This document shows, one piece after another, positions 35,615 through 44,796 of a DNA stretch of 64,000 nucleotides. Numbering within the stretch: the first letter of the stretch is position 1; each line of letters starts with the position of its first letter. The stretch covers positions 62,001-126,000 of the forward strand of contig NZ_BILX01000007.1 in assembly GCF_004000785.1 (NCBI RefSeq), written 5' to 3'. The notes beneath the pieces were generated by a model, which made no database searches, had not been told where the DNA came from, and was given only the letters and a program-made list of their open reading frames with translations. Source of the DNA: Paenibacillus ehimensis NBRC 15659. GTDB taxonomy: Bacteria; Bacillota; Bacilli; Paenibacillales; NBRC-103111. The translations under genes and the position numbers were made by a program.

Positions 35615-37402
35615 ATGCGGACATGGATTCAAGCGCTTTCGCTGCGCGGCAAGCTGATGGCGGGCATCGTCGTGTGCTTATTGCTGCCGGCTGTCGTTTC
35701 CTTTTTTGTTTCCAACTGGTTTACGCAGGACGTGATGAAAGAGCAAGTAGCCGGAAACTCGCAGGAATCGTTAAAGATTGTGGACCAGTACGTAGGGAAT
35801 CAACTGGATCGGATGCTGTATATTTTGAATCTGCTGCAGTTTGATCCGGACCTGCATTTATTCGTTACCGAGCTCGGCCAGATGGACCCGCTCCGCCAGC
35901 CGTACGAAACTGTTCAAACCAAGCTTAAGCTGAACAAAAGGCTGGACGCCATTCTCGCTTCCTTCGATCCGCTGTATTTGACGATTCTTTTGCCGAATGG
36001 GGACTTTTGGGCCAATTACAGCAGCTTTGACTTCGACCCGAAGCAATTGTTCGACAAGCCTTGGTACCAGGAAACGAGCGAATTGGCGCATTATCAGACC
36101 CGCTGGGTGGGCGGGGAACCGAACTATGTGCGCAATACGGATGGCGTCCGCCACCCTTACGTCCTTACGCTCGCCAAGTCTATTCGCTCCGGCGATCAGC
36201 TCAGAGCGGTGGCTGTCGTCAGTCTGGATGCGGCCGCTTTGCAAAAGCTGTTTTCCAGCTCGAAGAAGGAAGAGACGCTTCTCATTACGGACCGGGAAGG
36301 CCGGATCGTATTCGACAAGGAGATGGACCGTATCGGCACGCTGTTTCCGTTTCGCGACCAATTGCCATCCGAAGGACAGGCCAGCTTGATCGAGGTCGAC
36401 GGCGAAGCCAATCTTCTCATCGCGGAAGAGCTCAATCCGCAATGGCGGCTCGTCAGCATGAGTCCTTATAAGCAGGCGTCCAAGCCGATCCAGGCGATTC
36501 GCCGCATCGATTTTCTTGTTCAAACACTGTGTTTAAGTGTGTTCGCCGGAGTTCTGCTCTATTGGACAGGAGCTTTGACCACCCCCATTCGAAGGCTGGC
36601 GCAGACCGTAGTCCGCATCGAATCCGGGCATCTGGGCGAACGATCCGGTATCCGGGGCCGGGACGAGGTAGGCCGGCTTGGGTTTGTCTTCGACCGGATG
36701 CTGGATCGGATCGAGACGATGGTCCAAAGCATCATCCGCGAGCAAGAGCATAAACGAAAAGCGGAGCTGGCCATGCTTCAGGCTCAAATCAATCCGCATT
36801 TTTTATTTAATATTTTGAACTCGATCCGCATGAGAATTCTGCTGCGCGGAGACGCGGAAAATGCGGACCTCATCAGTTCTTTGTCTTCGCTGCTGAGAAT
36901 GACGATTAACCGCAACAACGAGTTCATCAGCTTGCATGAAGAGATCGAGATGATTGGGCAGTATGTCCGGCTGATTAATGTCCGGCTCGGAGACCGGCTT
37001 CATTTGAAGCTGTCGATCGCTTCGGACGCCGTGCTGGCGGAAGTGCCCCGGTTTGTGCTGCAGCCGATCATCGAGAACGCTTATCTGCATGGATTCGCCC
37101 GCAAAGGAGGAACGATCACGATTCATGCCCACCTGCTGGCAGACGGACGTCTGAACATCGCGGTTGCGGATTCCGGCGTCGGGATCCCGATGGAGCGGCT
37201 GGAAAGGCTTCGCGCCGATTTGCGGGGAGGAGAGGAAGCGAAGGAACGGGCGTCCGCGGGGCTGTCGGGCATTGGGCTCCGAAACGTTTATGAGCGGCTT
37301 CGGCTCATCTATAAGGAGCAGTGTTCTTTTGTCATGGATTCCGAGCTGGGCCAAGGCACGACCGTGACCTTGATTGTACCGCAGCAGCGAGAGGAGGAGT
37401 AA
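35615..37402 (+). CDS. YesM-type sensor histidine kinase
   Basis: 595 residues from the ATG at 35615 (GGGGAGG 7 bases upstream; ATG at 35576 is in frame and also has AAGGAGG). A membrane span at 12-35, an extracellular Cache-like sensor domain to about 300, a second membrane span (LCLSVFAGVLLYWTGAL), HAMP, then the LytS/YesM His_kinase domain with His in QINPHFLFNIL and a HATPase (IENAYLHGFARKGG, ADSGVGIPM). Partner of the adjacent AraC-type regulator. Such pairs commonly control carbohydrate genes in Paenibacillus. Confidence 0.88.
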   Translation: MRTWIQALSLRGKLMAGIVVCLLLPAVVSFFVSNWFTQDVMKEQVAGNSQESLKIVDQYVGNQLDRMLYILNLLQFDPDLHLFVTELGQMDPLRQPYETVQTKLKLNKRLDAILASFDPLYLTILLPNGDFWANYSSFDFDPKQLFDKPWYQETSELAHYQTRWVGGEPNYVRNTDGVRHPYVLTLAKSIRSGDQLRAVAVVSLDAAALQKLFSSSKKEETLLITDREGRIVFDKEMDRIGTLFPFRDQLPSEGQASLIEVDGEANLLIAEELNPQWRLVSMSPYKQASKPIQAIRRIDFLVQTLCLSVFAGVLLYWTGALTTPIRRLAQTVVRIESGHLGERSGIRGRDEVGRLGFVFDRMLDRIETMVQSIIREQEHKRKAELAMLQAQINPHFLFNILNSIRMRILLRGDAENADLISSLSSLLRMTINRNNEFISLHEEIEMIGQYVRLINVRLGDRLHLKLSIASDAVLAEVPRFVLQPIIENAYLHGFARKGGTITIHAHLLADGRLNIAVADSGVGIPMERLERLRADLRGGEEAKERASAGLSGIGLRNVYERLRLIYKEQCSFVMDSELGQGTTVTLIVPQQREEE

Positions 37403-37405
37403 GGG

Positions 37406-39022
37406 ATGTATACCGTCTTTGTTGTCGACGACGATCTTCCGGTTTTGCAATATCTGAAGGAATCGCTGCCATGGGAAGCGGTTCAATGCCGGTTGGGCGG
37501 CTGCTTTCAAGATCCGGAGGAAGCGCTATCTGCTGCCGGGGAAGCGCAGGTGGATATTCTGGTGACGGACATCGGGATGCCGGGAATGGACGGGATGGCG
37601 CTGATCCGGGCGATGCGCGCGCTGCATCCGGGGCTCAAGGTCGTCATTCTCTCGTGTCACGACGAATTTGATTATGCCCGACAAGCGCTCAAGCTTCATG
37701 TGACCGATTATGTGCTGAAAGAAACGATGACGGCCGGACTGATCGGAGATTTGCTTAAGCAGATGAAGGAGGTGCTTGATGCGGAGAGAAGCTCGGAAGC
37801 CGAGAAACGGGACATGGAAGCGAAGGTGAAGCAGAACGACAGCTTGCTTCGGCAAGCCTTCATGCTCCAGACCATACAGAGTCCCCTTCTTGATGTCAAG
37901 GAATGGGAGCGGCGGGCGCAGGAATACGGGATCGGCTTTTCCCAAGGGGAGTGGGTGCCGGTGCTGGCCTTTCCCGATCGTCCCCGGGAAGCGGTCGCGC
38001 GGTTTCGTACCCCCGAGCTGCTGCGGGATACGGCGGAGAATATATTGGCGGAAGCGCTCGGCACCGGAGCCTGCAAGGTGTTCCCTTACCAGCAGGGGGA
38101 GCTGCTGCTGCTGTTTCCTTTTTCCTCCGAACATCGCATCGGGAGCTGGAAGCAGGTGGAGGAGCTGCTTCGTACCCAGCAAAAGTGCCTGCTTCAATAC
38201 GCGAAAGTGTCTTATTCGTTTATAGTCGGGCTGCCCTGCAAGGAGCCGCTCCGTCTCAAGGAGAACCTCGCGGCGCTCGTCGAGCTGGGAAAAGAACGGT
38301 TTTACATGCCGCACGGATCGGTCGGACGAATCGAGCAGGCGCTGCCCGTCGGAGGCTTGGGAGATGAGCTGTTGGCCCAGTATGTACCGGCATTGGAGGA
38401 TTTCCGGCAGCTTGTTCTGCAAGAGAAAACGGATTCCATCGTCTCAACCGTCGGTAAATGGATGGGGGTTATGAGTGAAAACCGGTTTCACCCTGTGGAA
38501 GTGAAGGAATGGATGCTCAAAATCGTGCTGGAGATCCGCTTGCGGCTGAAGTCTCTTCAAATGACACAAACGAGCTTTGCCTCCGAGCTTCTGCATCATG
38601 ATGTCATGGAGCTGGCCAGCCTGCAGGAGCTGGGCGAGTGGCTCCAACACTTCCTGAACCAAGCCGTGGAGTGCGCCGGAAGGATAAGAAAGGAATCGAA
38701 GCGCCGCGAGGTGCTGGAATGCCAGCGGTTTGTCGCCAGCAAGTGGCAGGAACGGGTCGGCCTTGAGGATGCGGCCGCGCATTTGCACCTCCACCCCAAC
38801 TATTTGAGCCGGTTGTTTAAACGCGAGACCGGAGAAAATTTTGTCGAGTTCGTCACCCGGACGAAGATGGAGAAAGCGCAGGAGCTTCTGGAACGGACGG
38901 ACAAAACCGTCGAAGAGATCGCCGCCATGCTCTCGTATGAGAACAAAAATTATTTTACGAAGCTGTTCAAAGCCCATACCGGCGCTTTGCCGAGCGCTTA
39001 CCGTTCGTCCAACAAAGGATGA
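37406..39022 (+). CDS. YesN-type response regulator, receiver plus AraC HTH
   Basis: 538 residues. N-terminal receiver with Asp in ILVTDIGMPGMDG and Lys in YVLKETM; a long middle region; a C-terminal AraC/XylS double HTH (LEDAAAHLHLHPNYLSRLFK, then TVEEIAAMLSYENKNYFTKL). Three bp after the kinase gene, with the ribosome binding site inside the kinase stop region, hence co-translated. Likely targets are the secreted beta-helix protein or beta-glucuronidase genes that follow; inference. Confidence 0.88.
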   Translation: MYTVFVVDDDLPVLQYLKESLPWEAVQCRLGGCFQDPEEALSAAGEAQVDILVTDIGMPGMDGMALIRAMRALHPGLKVVILSCHDEFDYARQALKLHVTDYVLKETMTAGLIGDLLKQMKEVLDAERSSEAEKRDMEAKVKQNDSLLRQAFMLQTIQSPLLDVKEWERRAQEYGIGFSQGEWVPVLAFPDRPREAVARFRTPELLRDTAENILAEALGTGACKVFPYQQGELLLLFPFSSEHRIGSWKQVEELLRTQQKCLLQYAKVSYSFIVGLPCKEPLRLKENLAALVELGKERFYMPHGSVGRIEQALPVGGLGDELLAQYVPALEDFRQLVLQEKTDSIVSTVGKWMGVMSENRFHPVEVKEWMLKIVLEIRLRLKSLQMTQTSFASELLHHDVMELASLQELGEWLQHFLNQAVECAGRIRKESKRREVLECQRFVASKWQERVGLEDAAAHLHLHPNYLSRLFKRETGENFVEFVTRTKMEKAQELLERTDKTVEEIAAMLSYENKNYFTKLFKAHTGALPSAYRSSNKG

Positions 39023-39224
39023 GACCGCCGTCTTGCGTCCGGCCCTGGGCAAACGGATTAAAAAATGAGTAAAAGTGGTATAAATCGTGCCTGTTAGGGG
39101 AGGGCCATGCCCAATAATATGGGGTTAGCGGACGGAAACGGAGGGATGAAAATGAGTGCGCTTTCTTGAAATAGCGTTCGCTAACAGCGGGAAATTATTT
39201 TAGACGAAAGGCGGGTATTTCATC

Positions 39225-41327
39225 ATGAGCCTTCCCCGTAAAAGATCAAGCTTTGCTGTACTCCTCATTGCAGCCATGCTGCTGCACATGGCAGGAGTAT
39301 TGTACGTCGCCCCTGAGCCTGCGCATGCGGCCGGAACGACTTACTATGTGGACTCGGCGGGCGGAAACGATACGAACCCAGGAACAAGCGCTTCCGCGCC
39401 ATGGGCGACTTTAGCCAAAGTCAACGGCACGACATTTCAGCCCGGCGACAAAATTTTGTTCAAGTCGGGCGGCGTCTGGACCGGCCAGCTGTGGCCGAAG
39501 GGATCGGGAACGAACGGGAATCCGATTGTGATCGACAGCTACGGAAGCGGCGCCAAGCCGATTATTAACGGAGCGGGCACGAGCTATCCCGCGAACACAT
39601 CGGGCGCTGTCATGCTGTACAATCAAGAATATTGGGAAATTAATAACCTCGAGGTGACCAATTTCAGCTCGTCCATTGTGTCCTCAAGGGCCGGTATTCT
39701 GGTATACAACAATCAGCCGGGCTTGAAAAACCATATTTATGTGAGAAATTGCTACGTTCACGATGTGAATTCGGATGTGAACGGCAACAAAAACAGCGGC
39801 GGAATCATCTTCTTCGGCACGCATATTGACAAAGACGGGAAAGCTACGGTAGGCTTGCAGGCCGGATTTAACGATGTGCTGGTGGAGAACAATCATGTCG
39901 CCAATGTGACCAAGGAAGGGATCCGCACGAAATCGGATGCGGGCAACGGGTATCCGAAGATCAGCACGAATGTCGTATTCCGGGGCAACTTTGTCGAAGA
40001 GGTGTGGGGAGACGGCATGGTGCTTGCGGAGGTGCTCTCCGGCGCTCTGGCTGAATACAACACGGTGAAAAACCATAGCAAAACGTCTTCCGGCAATTAC
40101 GCGGGCCTATGGACGCACTATACGACGGGAGCCGTCGTCCAGTTCAATGAAGTGTACGGCGGAAGCGGTGGCAACAACGACGGGGAAGCCTTCGATTCGG
40201 ACAACAATTGCGTCGGAGACGTGTTTCAGTATAACTACAGCCACAATAACTCCGGCGGGCTTTTGTTGGTCATGCCAAGCGCGAGCAATTTGAAATTCAG
40301 GTACAACATCAGTGAAAACGACGGTTACCGTTCAGGCCAGGAAATCTTTTTCTATCACAGCACCAATGCCGGAAACGAAATTTACAACAATACCGTTTAT
40401 GTGGGACCCAACGTGACGACCCAAATTTTTGATAACGATTCCAATATGGTCAAATTTTATAACAATATCATTAAAGCGGACGGAACGATTACGAAGTTCG
40501 CGGAGAAGGCCTGGAGCACGTCGGCCGTATTCAAAAACAACAGCTTCTACCCGGCAACCATCGACGACATCAATGGTCCTGCGTCGCACCCCGGTTTGGT
40601 AACGGCCGATCCGCAGCTCGTCAATCCCGGGGCCGGCGAAACGAATATCAACATGAACGATCCGAACCGGTTGAACGGCTACAAGCTTCAGCCGACGTCG
40701 CCGCTCATTAACAGCGGGGTCTCCGTAGCCAATAACGGCGGCAGAGATTTCTGGGGCACGGCTCTGTACAACGGCAATCCGGATATCGGCGCTTTCGAGT
40801 ATGCGTCGGGCGGTCCGATCCCGCCTTCGGTAAGCTATGAGCCAATTGCCGATTCCTATGTCAGGGACGGAGCTTACGCGGGTACGAATTACGGCACGGA
40901 GGCGACAATGATGGTCAAGGCCGACGCGTCCGGGTATGCGAGAAAATCTTATGTCAAGTTCAATTACGGAACCTTTGGCGGTTCCAGCGCAGCCTCTGCC
41001 AAAGTGAAGGTGTATGTGCCGGCCGTCAATACGGACGCTTCAAGAACGGTGAAGCTATACGGCACCGCGGATGAAAGCTGGAGCGAGACAGGCATCACCT
41101 GGAACAACGCTCCGGCTGGTACGACACTCATTGGCAGCGTGGTCATGGGCAATACGGTCGGGACATGGTATGAATTCGATGTGACAAGCTATATTAACAG
41201 CCAAATGTCGGACAAGCTCGTGTCGTTCTTGCTGGTGAACGAAGGCGCGGCCAGCTCGAAGGGAGACGTTTCTTTCAATACCAAAGAGGCCGCGAGCAAT
41301 AAGCCGCAGCTCGTATTGACGCAGTAA
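39225..41327 (+). CDS. secreted right-handed beta-helix protein with DNRLRE domain
   Basis: 700 residues. Signal peptide 1-36 (VLLIAAMLLHMAGVLYVAPEPAHA). Residues 38-530 form a pectin-lyase-like beta-helix: YYVDSAGGNDTNPGTSASAP opening, then repeated short strands (VLVENNHVANVT, VVFRGNFVEEV, NEIYNNTVYVGP) and a closing NPDIGAFEY typical of PL-superfamily enzymes. Residues 545-700 are a DNRLRE/CBM96-like beta-sandwich (ADSYVRDGAYAGTNYGTEA, KSYVKFNY, WSETGITWNNAP). Likely an extracellular polysaccharide lyase or hydrolase; substrate not determinable. Confidence 0.75.
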   Translation: MSLPRKRSSFAVLLIAAMLLHMAGVLYVAPEPAHAAGTTYYVDSAGGNDTNPGTSASAPWATLAKVNGTTFQPGDKILFKSGGVWTGQLWPKGSGTNGNPIVIDSYGSGAKPIINGAGTSYPANTSGAVMLYNQEYWEINNLEVTNFSSSIVSSRAGILVYNNQPGLKNHIYVRNCYVHDVNSDVNGNKNSGGIIFFGTHIDKDGKATVGLQAGFNDVLVENNHVANVTKEGIRTKSDAGNGYPKISTNVVFRGNFVEEVWGDGMVLAEVLSGALAEYNTVKNHSKTSSGNYAGLWTHYTTGAVVQFNEVYGGSGGNNDGEAFDSDNNCVGDVFQYNYSHNNSGGLLLVMPSASNLKFRYNISENDGYRSGQEIFFYHSTNAGNEIYNNTVYVGPNVTTQIFDNDSNMVKFYNNIIKADGTITKFAEKAWSTSAVFKNNSFYPATIDDINGPASHPGLVTADPQLVNPGAGETNINMNDPNRLNGYKLQPTSPLINSGVSVANNGGRDFWGTALYNGNPDIGAFEYASGGPIPPSVSYEPIADSYVRDGAYAGTNYGTEATMMVKADASGYARKSYVKFNYGTFGGSSAASAKVKVYVPAVNTDASRTVKLYGTADESWSETGITWNNAPAGTTLIGSVVMGNTVGTWYEFDVTSYINSQMSDKLVSFLLVNEGAASSKGDVSFNTKEAASNKPQLVLTQ

Positions 41328-41361
41328 CCTCCCTTACTCAGAGGGATTGTCAGGATCATCG

Positions 41362-41412
41362 GGAAATAGCAGCAGCCTGCTGGATGATGGAGTCTCTGCT
41401 ATTTCCTTGATG
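41362..41412 (+). terminator. hairpin terminator after the beta-helix gene
   Basis: GGAAATAGCAG (41362-41372) pairs with CTGCTATTTCC (41396-41406), loosely followed by T-rich bases. Confidence 0.7.
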
Positions 41413-41430
41413 TTTTAGGAGGCTTTTCGC

Positions 41431-42494
41431 ATGAAGAAACGGATGCCGCTTTTCCTTGTGCTGCTCGCAGCTTTGTTTGTTGTAGTGATCTTCTTGTTCA
41501 AACCGTCGTCCCGCCCCGATTCATATGCGGAGGTCTTGACGATCAACGGCGAACCTGTTGTATTGGGCGAATTTGAAATGGTTCTGAAGGATCGGGTAGC
41601 GGAAGTGTACGGATATTTCATGAAACCTATGGCGTGGAAGATCGCGCGGAATTTTGGACGACAAGCTTCAACGGAGAAATTCCAATCGAGATGGCGAAGA
41701 AAAAAACGCTGGAAAAGCTTAAAATCATAAAGACGGAGCAGCTTCTGGCCAAGCAATACGGACTGACGGGCGATGTCAGCTACAGAAGCTTTAAAGAGAA
41801 GCTGGCCGAGGAAAACGAAAGCAGAGCAGAAGCTGTGAAGAAGGGCCAGCCAGTATTCGGCCCCCGCGAATATAGCGAGATCGCTTATTTTAACCACACC
41901 CACGATAAAATCAAACGGCTGCTTCTTGACTATGTGGCGAACCATGAAGCTCGGGCCGCGAGCGAGGCGCTGTATGCAAAGTATGAGTATATGCGAAAGA
42001 AAGGGGAACTCAAGAAGCCCGACCGTATTCGTACGCAAGTCGTTGAACTGGCTTTTGGAAGCGAAGACGGCTCCAGTTTCTTAACAAGAAGCGCCGCGAT
42101 GGAGACGATGAATGGAATCCGATCCGGGCTGGCGGGCGGTAAAGATGCTTCTGAGGTTGTCCGGCAGCTTGCGGTAAACGCGTCGGTGAAGGAAAGAATA
42201 TTTGACGAATCGACCTATGCTGTGGATAGCAGTGAAGAAGAAGAGAAGGTGTTTGCTGCTGTCCGAAAGCTGAAGCCGGGCGAAGTCAGCGAACGATTCG
42301 AAACGGCCGGATCGGTATTCGTCCTTCAATGTACGGACCGCACACCGGGCGGGGACCTCGGATTTGAAGATGTCCAAGACCGGCTGAAATGGAAGTACGC
42401 CGAAGAGCAGTTGGAAAAAAAGGTCATCGAGACGGCGGAAAATGCGCATCTTGTCATCCATCCTAAGGTGTATGACGAGATTGCCGTGCGTTAG
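41431..42494 (+). pseudogene. PrsA/SurA-like peptidyl-prolyl isomerase, one-base frameshift
   Basis: ATG with AGGAGG, an N-terminal membrane anchor (FLVLLAALFVVVIFLFK), then VLTINGEPVVLGEFEMVLKD, a SurA-N-like segment. At about 41617 the frame loses a T: VYGYF should continue HETYGVEDRAEFW, and does so in the frame that is open to 42494. That part holds a PpiC-like rotamase region (RTQVVELAFG..., KLKPGEVSERFETAGSVFVL). One missing T in a TTT run looks like a recent mutation or a sequencing error. If intact, it would be a membrane-bound extracytoplasmic foldase. Confidence 0.7.
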
Positions 42495-42628
42495 CTTGCC
42501 CCCATATGCCAATAAGTCAAAATAATGAACACATCCGGTAAAAATCATGCAAATCTTTTGCAGGCGCTCCGTGCTACGATGGTTCGTAGGAATGCAACCA
42601 GAGATGATTTTGAGGGCGGAGGGAGCTT

Positions 42629-44386
42629 ATGCTGTATCCACAATCAAGTAGTTCCAGAGCGGTGCTTTCGCTAGACGGATTTTGGAAATTTGCACCGGAT
42701 GTTAACGATGACGGGGAACAACGGGGATGGCCGATTCAAGTGCCGGCCGACAGGGAAATCGCGGTGCCGGCCAGCTGGAACGAGCAGTTTCAAGATTTGA
42801 TGTACTTTTTCGGAACGGGCTGGTATGAGCGGGAGGTGGAGCTTTCCCGACAGCTTCGCACGGAACGGATCTGGCTGCGCGTCGGCTCGGCCAATTACTT
42901 GTCGACCGTCTGGGTGAACGGGACGGAAGTCGGGCGGCATGAAGGCGCTCATCTTCCCTTCGTGTTCGAGATTACCGACCAAGTCCGTTGGGACGGCCCG
43001 AACCGCATTACGATCCGGGTGGACGCCGCCATCGCGGCCGACCGTCTTCCGCCGGGAGACGTGGAACACGAGCAGATCGTCGGATTTAAAGGACAGTATC
43101 CGAACAATTACTACGACTTTTTTCCTTACGGCGGCATTCATCGTCCGGTGATGTTGTTTACGACCCCGGTGTCCTTTGTCCGCGACATTCGGATTACGAC
43201 GGAGATCGACGGTGCGGACGGCAAAGTCAAAGCCCGGGTCGGTCTAAGCGAAGGCTTCGAAGGAGCTTGCACCGTTAGCATACGGGGCACGCAATGCCGT
43301 TCGTCCGTGGAGATTCGTCGGGACGGAAAGGTCGGGCCTTCGGTTGTTTTTGACTACACCGTTCCGGCGGCCAGACTTTGGTGTCCGGAGGACCCCTTCC
43401 TGTACGAATTGGAAGTCCGCTTGACGGACAGGGACGGCCAGGTGATAGATCAGTACGTGCAAGCGTTCGGCATCCGAACCGTGTCGATTCGGGGCACCGA
43501 GCTTTTGCTGAACGGCAAGCCGGTCTTTCTCACCGGCTTCGGCATGCATGAGGATTTCCCGGTACTCGGCAAAGGCATCTCGCCAGCGGTCATCGCCAAA
43601 GATTTCAACCTGCTGAGCTGGATCGGAGCGAACTCGGTCCGCACGTCGCATTATCCGTACAGCGACGAATTTCTGAGCTATGCGGACAAGCACGGCCTGC
43701 TGGTCATCGGCGAAACGCCTTTCGTCGGCTTCGTCCGCAGCCATTATCAGGGAACCGCCATCCTGAATAAAGCGAAGCGGGTGATCACCGAAATGATCGA
43801 ACGCGATGTCAATCACCCGTGCATTATCGCCTGGAGCCTGGCGAACGAAGGAGATACGTTGGCACCGGAGGCGGATGCTTTCTATGAAGCGCTGTACAGC
43901 CATGCAAAATCGCTGGACGATACGCGCCCGGTTACGATCGTCAATTGCGTCGATGTGGAAAAGGACGTCGCGCTGAAGCATTACGACTTTGTCAGTCTCA
44001 ACCGGTATCACGGCTGGTACGAGCAGGCCGGCCGCTTGGACGAAGGCTGCCGCGTGCTGGAGGAGAAGCTGGACCGCTGCTACGAGGTTCTCCGCAAGCC
44101 GGTGATGGTGACGGAGTTCGGAGCGGATGCAGTCGCCGGCGTGCATGTCGACCCGCCGGAGGTATTTTCCGAGGAGTATCAGGCGGAAATGGTTACCCGG
44201 CAGTATGAAATCATCCGGCAAAAACCGTATACGATCGGAGCTCATGTATGGTCGTTCGCCGATTTTAAGACAAGCCAGACCCCTTCGCGGGTCGTGGTCA
44301 ACCGCAAGGGCGTGTTCACACGCGACCGGCAGCCGAAGCTTTCGGCGCACAAGCTGAAGGCGCTATGGAGCGGGGGAGCGCGCTGA
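42629..44386 (+). CDS. uidA: beta-glucuronidase, glycoside hydrolase family 2
   Basis: 585 residues, no signal peptide, so intracellular. Sugar-binding jelly-roll N-domain (LSLDGFWKFAPD, WYEREVEL), Ig-like middle, TIM-barrel C-domain. Catalytic acid/base Glu407 in SLANEGD, nucleophile Glu496 in VTEFGAD. The Asn-x-Lys pair that reads the uronate carboxylate is present (N558, K560 in VNRKGVFTRDRQPK), which argues for beta-glucuronidase over other GH2 activities. Lies between the foldase and the SLH protein and ends at its own terminator. Confidence 0.92.
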   Translation: MLYPQSSSSRAVLSLDGFWKFAPDVNDDGEQRGWPIQVPADREIAVPASWNEQFQDLMYFFGTGWYEREVELSRQLRTERIWLRVGSANYLSTVWVNGTEVGRHEGAHLPFVFEITDQVRWDGPNRITIRVDAAIAADRLPPGDVEHEQIVGFKGQYPNNYYDFFPYGGIHRPVMLFTTPVSFVRDIRITTEIDGADGKVKARVGLSEGFEGACTVSIRGTQCRSSVEIRRDGKVGPSVVFDYTVPAARLWCPEDPFLYELEVRLTDRDGQVIDQYVQAFGIRTVSIRGTELLLNGKPVFLTGFGMHEDFPVLGKGISPAVIAKDFNLLSWIGANSVRTSHYPYSDEFLSYADKHGLLVIGETPFVGFVRSHYQGTAILNKAKRVITEMIERDVNHPCIIAWSLANEGDTLAPEADAFYEALYSHAKSLDDTRPVTIVNCVDVEKDVALKHYDFVSLNRYHGWYEQAGRLDEGCRVLEEKLDRCYEVLRKPVMVTEFGADAVAGVHVDPPEVFSEEYQAEMVTRQYEIIRQKPYTIGAHVWSFADFKTSQTPSRVVVNRKGVFTRDRQPKLSAHKLKALWSGGAR

Positions 44387-44425
44387 GTTGAAGCAAGCCC
44401 GCCAGAGCCAATTCATATAAACGCC

Positions 44426-44466
44426 AACGCCAAGCCGCAAAATATTTTGCAGCTTGGCGTTCTTTC
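44426..44466 (+). terminator. terminator after uidA
   Basis: AACGCCAAGC (44426-44435) pairs with GCTTGGCGTT (44452-44461), with CAAAATATTTTG also pairing inside; T-rich tail. Confidence 0.85.
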
Positions 44467-44674
44467 ATTAAGCAGCGCGAAGACAATTGTCCTATAGAAT
44501 GAACGACTTCCTAGGCCATACGCAAAACGGAACCGGGCGCTTTCGAATAGAAAGTCAAAACCCGTCCGCAAATCATGCCGAACGCCCCAAACGGATCGAC
44601 GTGGTTAAACGTGAGGCAGATTATTTTACTTAAAAGGAAGTATTTATATATAGACCCTTAGACTTGTACATTTT

Positions 44675-44708
44675 TTGTACAGATTGGGTTGATATACTGA
44701 TGTAGGCA
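44675..44708 (+). promoter_or_regulatory. TGTACA repeat and possible -10 box before the SLH protein
   Basis: TGTACA at 44675-44680 and again at 44686-44691, with TATACT at 44703-44708, in the 410-bp gap before the SLH gene. Each hexamer is a palindrome and the pair is a direct and inverted repeat at once. The spacing to the -10 box is not ideal for either TTGTAC as -35, so this may be an activator site. The rest of the gap shows no gene. Confidence 0.35.
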
Positions 44709-44796
44709 GGGAAAATGTAGAAATCCGCCGGGTGTTGTTTTCGGCAAATGGCCGTTACAGCACCGGATGCGGAAAAGTGAGGAGGATGGATAAAGC

